The translations under genes were made by a program, and so were the position numbers. A DNA stretch of 64,000 nucleotides from Acholoe squamosa (lineage: Eukaryota > Annelida > Polychaeta > Phyllodocida > Polynoidae): the NCBI GenBank assembly GCA_949317995.1, contig OX439040.1, forward strand, positions 25,770,030 through 25,834,029, written 5' to 3'. Below are positions 57,601-64,000 of this stretch, in pieces (the stretch's first letter is position 1; the number at the start of each line of letters is the position of its first letter). The notes under the pieces are model-generated. The model saw only the letters and a list, made by a program, of their open reading frames with translations. It made no database searches and was not told where the DNA came from.

Positions 57601-60600
57601 CCATGTTAAACCTTGGTTATGCTGTGTGAGAAGTTTCACTAGGCAAGGGATATATATACACGTCCCTCTTGCTGTCACTAGGAACGACTGTATCTGATTA
57701 GGAATGGAGGACTGACTATCTGATTAGGGATGAAGGACTGACTATCTGATTAGGGATGAAGGACTGACTATGTGATTAGGGATGATGCTGTAAAATCAAG
57801 GTTTAACATGGACAATCCATTATCTGGTGTATATCCACCACAGCTGAGAACAGGAAACAGCCCGTCCATATATGGCGCCCGTAGAAATGGCTCCTGACAA
57901 ATCTCTTAATGGGGAGGGGTATGGTGTGTAAAAGAAGCTTTGGGTAGGTAATGATCTAAGGATGGAATGTCTACCTCCAATCTACATGCCATCTGTCACT
58001 TAGACTTATGGCCATCCTGTGACTTTGTCACTTTCAATGTTTCAGAAATACCGGCACGTAGACTACATACAGTTTGAGAACCCGTTCATTGTGGAGCGTT
58101 TTCTGAACTACTGGCGGAACACAGGGAGTCAGCGGATCGGTTTGCTCTACGGCCGCTATGAACCACATGACGGGATGCCACTTGGCATCAAGGCTGTTGT
58201 CAGTGCCATCTATGAACCCCCACAGGTATGAAAACCTAAAAAACTGTTGTACGGTAAAACACTGGGGCTTAAATCTTTCAATTTTGATACTGTTCTTTAG
58301 TGTCAGAACCCCAGGTATTAGCCACATCCATATTTTAGGGCAATGTTAAAATCCGTTGCAGGCCTCTGAAATGGTCTTTTACAGTAGCTCAGATGGTTCA
58401 CCAGAGGTGATAAGCTCTAGCAGAAAAAAAAAATAGTTCCCATTGAGTGTATTTTAATGTTTTGGGGAAAAGTGGTACTGCCGTATTACATCTGTTAACT
58501 AAATTTTGAAGATTTAGACCTAATTCAGTTTGTTAATATTCGTGATACTTCTAATAGTTGAGGTAATTAGACTGACAGGGGTGGGGGGGAGGTATTATTT
58601 CAATTCAGAATAGAGCTTATAATTGAGGTCAGCTTTTGTGAGAGTGTTTACAGTAAGTACACATATACATTTGATACTTGCAGACGTCAACCAGGAAGTC
58701 TGTAGAGCTGCTGGAAGATGAGCGTAAAGAGGCCGTGGATCACGTAGCGGCAGAGCTAGGTCTACGCTGTGTGGGCTGGATCTTTACCGATCTCATCGCT
58801 GAAGACTTGTCAAAAGGCACAGTCAAACACTTCAGAGGCAATATTGTAAGTAAAGACTTAATGCCACTGACAACAACGTTATGTTTAAGAAATTTAAAAG
58901 GAAGAAGAACGGAGTGGGGATTATAGGGGAAGTATATTTTTTGTGGACAGTGAATATAATTTTCAGCATAGGTTTGAAGGAAGATATTTTCCTCCCCCAA
59001 ACCTATGCTTCATTTTTTCACCAACTGACATCAGTAGTAAGTACATCGTTCGTAAAAATAAGCAGAGATGGCACTTTTCCTGGTTTATCAGGAATTTCTC
59101 TTTTTGATTGCCAGATTTCTGTATTAAATTATGTTAAATTCACTTCTGCTTACACCTCATTTGTGGCATCATAAAAAATTATATGACCAGCATGCTTCCA
59201 CAATTTTTTTTTCAAATTCCATGTTTAAAGTGCACCTTCTACGTGGGCAGCTTATCCCAAGTTGGGGGTGCGCCTTCTACGCGGGGTTTTGCAAAACACC
59301 AATTCAGAGGCAGTAGGTGTGCCTTCTACACGGGCTGCGCCTTCTACACGGGAGATTACAGTATATATGTTCAACTAAAAAGGTCCTCAGTTCAGAGACT
59401 CATGTTTTTAAGATCATTTGCGGTTACCATGAGACGCTTTTTGTATGTGTATTTAACAAAGCTCTTGTATCATGTTTCAGAATTCTCATTTCCTCAGTGC
59501 AGAAGAGTGCATCATGGCTGCCGACTTCCAGAACAAACACCCCAACCCATGTAGACTAGCACATGACAAACACTATGGGTCCAAGTTTGTAACAGTGGTA
59601 GTAACAGGTAGGTACTTGGGGATAATTTTGCTGTTATGGGTCCCTTTATTATACAGACTGATAGCAATAGCATTCTGACATTTGTCTTATTCTGAAGAAA
59701 AAAAAATTAAAAAAAAAAAACACAAGAAAGAAAAGAAAACCTACGTCATGTTTAAGGTGTATACCGCATATAAGACGCACCCTGAGTTGAAGGAAAGGCT
59801 ATAAGGTGCATCTAGGGGCTGAACTTTAGAGTTTTCATACTAATCTATTTTTTTAAAATGTATGTTAAGTACTATAAGTGGAGGTAAAATCAACCAAACC
59901 AAAGTACCCGCCTATAAGACGCACCCAGACTCATTCTGTAAGGCACATGAGGCCTCAAATATGTGTAAAAGATGCGGGAGAATACGGTATAGTTTTCTCA
60001 CCATGAAAATTGACTAAGCTGTTGAGACTTTCATGTGATGAATGTTGTATTGATGTATACTCCAGGTGACAAGGACAGTCAGATCCACTTTGAGGGCTAC
60101 CAGGTGTCCAACCAGTGCATGGCGCTTGTAAAGGATGACTGTTTGATACCAACATTGGACGCGCCAGAACTTGGATACGTCAAAGAGTCCAGTGAAGAAC
60201 AATATGTACCTGATGTTTTCTTCAAGGTGAGAAATGAATAAACTATCATTAAAGTTCACACAAAATCTGTACCTAGCCGATTTTGGGATAAAGCTATAAG
60301 CCACACCCACAGTTTGAAAATTGCTGTTTATTGACATGTTCGGTAAAAAGGAAAAGCTGTGGCTTATACATACAAACAGTTATTTTAGTTTCAAAAGTAA
60401 AATAAAAATTGTGATATGCTTTACAGGAGAAGGACCAGTACAACAATGAGGTGACACAACTAGCGCGGCCGCTCCCCGTGGAGTATCTCCTGGTCGACAT
60501 GCCTGCAGCCTTCCCTGTGGAGCCTGAGTTTACCTTTCAAGCTGGTAATGGACACAAACCGTTCCCTGTGGAGAACCGGGTAGAGACAGGAGATGTCGCC

Positions 60601-61733
60601 GACTTCAATGCCTTCACGTCGTACATGGCACAGTTCGAGGCATCCCAGTTCTTGCACGCTATGTCAGATTTCCATGTGCTGATTTACATGTATACCTGTG
60701 ATATGCTCCCCCTACATGTAAGTGGTTGATAATGTCATTGGGAAATTCATGTTTGTCCTATTCCAAATACTAATCGATCTCGTTCTGTTTTACAATCTAA
60801 AGGGTGAGATTTTTACCTAAAAGGAAGAAGCCACAGCATATGTAATGCGGCTCTTTCTATTCAACTAGATATGTTCTATTCAACCGGATGAATTATAGGG
60901 GGAGTGGGTCCATATTAAATAATGTGTTAATGAATGTAAAGGTTGTTTAATGTTTCTTAATCACATGTAAATGTGTTGCATGATACAACTTAGGCTAAAT
61001 TATTCCATAGTTTTTAGACATAAGTGTACACAGCCACAGTCATCATTGAAGTTGTTACCTCTCATTTGCAGGAGCACATGAGCGGCTTGTTAGCGGCGGT
61101 GAAAGCCAAGGACGAGGACTTGGCGCACCATTGGTCTAAGACAGAGGAGTGGGGCACTGTAGAACACCTAATAGCTGCTAACTGTGAGTAAAAAAATTAC
61201 TTATCTCTTAGTTATTGTAGTCTAAACTCAAACCTACCTATACATTTAATACAACGTGAACTTTGTCGTCATGATGCATGAATGCAGCCATGGCAAGTAG
61301 CTTATAGGCTCTTTGTTCATGAATAATGTTGACCATAGACAGTTGGTACACTGGTGTGGCAAGTTGACCGTTGGAGATCTTCTCAAATTTCATTTTGGAC
61401 GCTGCAAGCTTTGACAAAATATTAGTTTATATGTAAAACCCCATGTATAGTCCTATAAACCAAACCAATGTTCTTAAATTGACTCTAAGCCGTGGCTTAT
61501 ACGCTGGGTTTTACGATACAAAGTGATGATAACCCTAAACAATGTCTTCTTGTTCTCTTGTAGCACCTTCCCCGCCCACATCCAGGCAATCTTCATTTGT
61601 TGGCCCCAACGCGTCCCCACTACCACCAATAGGTGGAGCTGTGGGTGGCGGGGCGCTGTGGACGTGCGCTCACTGCACCTTTATCAACTCGCCACAAAAC
61701 ACCAGCTGTGAGATCTGTAACCTACCCAAGTGA
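48682..61733 (+). CDS. NPLOC4: NPL4 homologue (NPLOC4), p97/VCP-UFD1 cofactor, 14 exons
   Basis: Exons: 48682-48696, 53163-53243, 53783-53895, 54236-54442, 54942-54990, 55217-55311, 57251-57374, 58046-58225, 58684-58845, 59481-59607, 60066-60226, 60427-60717, 61072-61183, 61564-61733. All introns are GT-AG and the phases sum to 629 codons with TGA (628 residues; human is about 608). Residues 1-80 form the UBX-like domain ([13 protein letters not shown]) that docks on p97, followed by a Ser/Pro/Gly linker (about 87-115). zf-NPL4 spans about 140-240 with CRHG...CFNC and CKIKPGC...CTKC. A catalytically dead MPN domain follows (about 245-560). The C-terminal NZF has Cys 607, 610, 621 and 624, and T611-F612 and I623 fit ubiquitin contact. 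With UFD1 it delivers ubiquitinated proteins to p97 for ER-associated and other degradation. No truncation or frameshift. Confidence 0.97.
49094..49261. mobile_element. MITE, GCAGACGGG-type, copy 1
   Basis: Left cctaaagctgaccgcag and right gtctgcgttcaccttaa form imperfect inverted ends. The centre tcaatatcaaacatgtttga is palindromic. Nearly the same as 51024-51199. Confidence 0.75.
49829..49859. repeat. 15-bp perfect inverted repeat with 1-base loop
   Basis: GATCTCATCTGAATT, one T, then AATTCAGATGAGATC. A third related arm (gatctcatctgaat) occurs nearby at 49779-49792. Confidence 0.85.
50440..51375. mobile_element. Foldback-type element with gatgatccca repeats; hosts a MITE
   Basis: The left arm (50440-50545) repeats ggaacgatgatccca; the right arm (51290-51375) repeats its reverse complement (tgggatcatcgttcc). 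Ends GTGTTAC and GTAATCAC are inverted. The MITE at 51024-51199 lies inside. The octamer actgtagt occurs just outside both ends but does not abut the ends cleanly. Confidence 0.65.
51024..51199. mobile_element. MITE, GCAGACGGG-type, copy 2, nested in a foldback element
   Basis: Ends tcctaaagctgaccgcag and ctgcagtcaccttaag are inverted; the interior is the same as copy 1 apart from scattered substitutions and a short insertion near 51150. Confidence 0.75.
52322..52533. mobile_element. Palindromic MITE, taccgtaaaacccc family
   Basis: Starts taccgtaaaaccccac and ends caggtttttacggta, with two internal units of tataagccgcag/catcaggggc. Possibly a doubled copy. Confidence 0.7.
52820..53044. mobile_element. 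Palindromic MITE, taccgtaaa family, just upstream of NPL4 exon 2
   Basis: Starts taccgtaaattctctcgtat and ends ataagagagattttacagta, with gggtgcggcttctacgag and gggtgcgacttataggag repeats inside. Ends about 120 bases before exon 2. Confidence 0.65.
55875..56170. mobile_element. MITE with perfect 21-bp inverted ends in NPL4 intron 6
   Basis: The left 55875-55895 starts TCGGTATGTTCGACCCC; the right 56150-56170 is its exact reverse complement over 21 bases. 296 bp overall, non-coding. AC flanks both ends, too short to be called a target duplication. Confidence 0.8.
57509..57905. mobile_element. MITE with long (~110-bp) imperfect inverted ends and internal 26-bp tandem repeats
   Basis: The left arm runs from gagatgtgtt through atggatgggctgttt to tccatgttaaaccttg. 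The right arm is its inverted, roughly 75-80% match, ending aaatctc. Between the arms lie about four copies of gaaggactgactatctgat(tagggat), a 26-bp unit, at 57688-57784. Confidence 0.75.
58248..58390. mobile_element. Diverged palindromic MITE in NPL4 intron 8
   Basis: acggtaaaacactgg at the left and tggtcttttacagta at the right are inverted; the middle keeps tattagccacatcc. Confidence 0.45.
59228..59375. mobile_element. Diverged MITE, gtgcgccttctacgcggg type
   Basis: Three tandem variants of gtgcgccttctacgcggg in NPL4 intron 9. Similar to the sequence at 52900-52920, so of the same broad family. Confidence 0.45.
59758..59990. mobile_element. Palindromic MITE, accgcatataagacgcacc type
   Basis: Left ataccgcatataagacgc and right gcgggagaatacggtat are inverted; an internal second gcctataagacgcaccc occurs near 59912. 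NPL4 intron 10. Confidence 0.6.
60263..60378. mobile_element. Short palindromic MITE in NPL4 intron 11
   Basis: aaatctgtacctagccg...ctataagccacaccc, later cggtaaaaagg and gtggcttatacat, in inverted arrangement. Ends are indistinct. Confidence 0.45.
61436..61516. mobile_element. Short palindromic MITE in NPL4 intron 13
   Basis: Left gtaaaaccccatgtatag and right ttatacgctgggttttac are inverted, 81 bp. Confidence 0.55.
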
Positions 61734-64000
61734 TTCTCAATAGACCCATTACAACAATAGACAAGACACCATGTAGGATATAATCAACCAAAAGACTCAT
61801 TGGAAAGCAAGTTATATCAGTAGTCACACCTCACATGAAAATATTTCTATGGAACCTTGTAATAATTATAAACTTTCATTGTACGCTGGCCGTAGGGACG
61901 GTGGACCACGGGGTTCTTTAAGTGACCCGGAAAGGTTCTCCACAATCAGAGTACAATGCTGCTCTTTGTGTACTGCACATACAAGGAGCAGCTTCTGTTA
62001 TTAATACTTTTAAAAATAATATTCTTCAATTGGGCCGAAGGCATGTGCTATCTGACCAACTCAAGAAAGTAAAGAGAAAGTGGTACTGCCCCACGTTAAT
62101 TTGATATGCGGTATTATTTGGATTCGTCTTGCTGCTTAAAGATGATTGCTATACCATGGAGGAGTTGTATTTACAAGTTGTGTATGTGTCCTTGATAGAC
62201 ACCAAGTCTGACTGCTTAAGCTTCTCACGGTCCCCCAAAGCACCTGGGCTGATTCCAGTTTTGTGACTGACTCTGTTTTCTATGGTTTCTCATAGACCAT
62301 TCTGCTCTAGATTAAACCATTTAGTCAGTTCCTCTCCACATTTCCTTCAGTTGAATGAGTAGGTCCACAAAGGAACACCCTATTGTAAATATTTAAGATT
62401 AAGCTAAACTCCTCAAAGTACTTCTGTACGCTCTGCTCTTTGATTGTCCTGCTGCAAGAATGTGAGTTAGTCACCAAGTTACCTACCTGTACTGTGTTAG
62501 AGCATCTCAACAACAGATGAAAAAATGTACATGTACTATAGAGAGAGTCATCAGAGTGGAACCTGGCATGGGAGAGGCCGTGAGAACAAGTAGAGATCCT
62601 ATGCTGTAACCAAGAATTTTTTTGTTATCCCAGAAATAGAATGACTTCATTTCTCACCACATTGTGCACCTGTTTATAATGCCCCTTTGAACCCTTTAAG
62701 AGCGGTATGATGCCCCAAGCCGTAATACTCAATTCATCGTACTGACCGTGTGGGAGTGTATCTATCCCAGAGAGTCGGTATGATGCAGGACATGCAAGCT
62801 GCAGCCTGGTACATGGTACTGTACTCCGACAAAGGTGCGTAGTGCTGACCATACAGGGTTTAATATATAACAATAAAGACCCCGTGATACTAAATAATAC
62901 ACTTTGAGCTATGTGCAGTTACAGTTATATTTTATACAAAGGGCCTGTGCCAGTCAACGACTGAATTCACTATGACCTTTGCAAATACGTGGATTTCACC
63001 ACCTGTTTCAAAACCCCTGAATTTATTTATATCTTTGCATTTTTCTTTTCTTGTTTGATATGAAGCCCATAATTACCAAAAAAGAAAAGGCTCCATATTA
63101 GTGCAAATTGTATGCACACGTACAGAATTGTACATGCTGGTCTACACAGACATAACAATAACTATACACTGAACTTTGATATCACCAAATTTATCGCTCA
63201 GGATATGACTAGTAGTTCTTAGGCATTTAAATTATTGAGAATATTTAAGACAAAGAGAATAAGTGTTAATTGGATGTTATAGTTCTGAAAACCATGTTCT
63301 GTACGAGAATGAAAGACGAGCAAGCATACTTGAAAAAAACTTTGATCTATTTAAAGATTATTAGAGATGGAGCGAGTTGACTATTTGCGGTAGTGTGAGG
63401 TCACTTTCCCCCGTACTATTTTAGCGGACTTTGGTGATTGGTTAGATCATTCAATATGCTTTTCAACTACCATAACAGTGTCGCATAGGATCAGCGAATG
63501 TGAAAGTATACAGGGCGCATTAAGAGTTTGCACGATGCCCTGAAAGAGATGCACACCATTTGGCATATCAGTCAGTTACCATGGTTTCTCCACTCTTTAG
63601 GGATGACATAATACTTCAATCTTTTATGCTCCTTTGGCGTTATAAATGATAATGCAATATGATGTTAGCATGTGTGTTGCTATGTAGTGTCAGCGCGTAC
63701 ATTGCTAGCACTGTATTGACGCATCATCTGGTCTAAGATAAAGAAGTCAGAAGGGTCAATAAACATTGTACCCGGTAGCGAATGAATGCACCAGCAGAGA
63801 GTATGCGCTAATACCATATCAATGCATTATATACTTGTAAACAAAAGGGCATAGTGTATTGAGGTGTTATGTTTCTCTTCAGAATACACACCAGCTTTTA
63901 TGGTGGAGCAAAGATTGAATTAAGCTGAAGAAAATCGGAAAAGAAAGCATCAGGTTTTTAGTGTAATACAGGGTTTAAGTGCAAATGTTTTTAAGGTTTA
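61734..64000 (+). other. NPL4 3' UTR and downstream DNA
   Basis: No further gene recognised. The UTR end is unknown; an AATAAA occurs at 62872-62877. Two ggtatgatgc motifs at 62704 and 62778 resemble segments near 31670 and may be a diverged repeat. Confidence 0.5.
62872..62877 (+). terminator. Possible polyadenylation signal of NPL4
   Basis: AATAAA about 1.1 kb after the stop codon. It would give a 3' UTR of ordinary length for this gene, but nothing else supports its use. Confidence 0.3.

Overview
The window is nuclear DNA of an intron-rich animal. One conserved host gene, NPL4 (NPLOC4), is split into 14 exons with GT-AG introns, and the spacer DNA is crowded with short inverted-repeat elements, SINE-like copies and retroelements. 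A Ngaro/DIRS-type retrotransposon and foldback/MITE families of this sort are common in aquatic invertebrates such as molluscs, echinoderms and cnidarians. Nothing in the sequence fixes the species.

Positions 1-14848, minus strand: a tandem cluster of a young, very large Ty3/gypsy retrotransposon. Reading 5' to 3' on the minus strand it holds: a pol gene truncated within RT (14848 to 11828), a 1237-codon extra ORF in the env position (11309 to 7596), a long AT-rich tract, a polypurine tract, LTR-B (6286 to 5869), a primer-binding-site relic, 47 bp of pol, LTR-A (5809 to 5392), a tRNA-His-type primer binding site, Gag (5347 to 2606), and an overlapping -1 frame Pro-Pol that runs off the left edge. 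The first 1394 bases repeat 13455-14848 almost perfectly. A full element put together from these parts would be about 13.4 kb.

Positions 15402-20500, plus strand: a degenerate tyrosine-recombinase retrotransposon (Ngaro/DIRS order) with the diagnostic split direct repeats A1-internal-B1-A2-B2 and broken gag, RT-RNase H and YR genes.

Positions 20501-40300: no convincing gene. The region holds a 41-bp minisatellite, three or four copies of a ~175-bp SINE-like repeat (three with target-site duplications), two foldback elements and low-complexity tracts.

Positions 40305-48398, minus strand: a seven-exon gene for an unrecognised 474-residue coiled-coil protein. It is head-to-head with NPL4 across 283 bp that look like a bidirectional promoter. 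Positions 48682-61733, plus strand: NPL4, 14 exons, 628 residues, with UBX-like, zf-NPL4, MPN-like and C-terminal NZF modules. NPL4 introns contain many MITEs and foldback elements. After 61733 there is 3' UTR and unannotated sequence.

The least ordinary system seen is the giant gypsy element: a coiled-coil Gag, a large non-envelope zinc-finger ORF downstream of pol, a tRNA-His primer site, and an LTR-sharing tandem arrangement.
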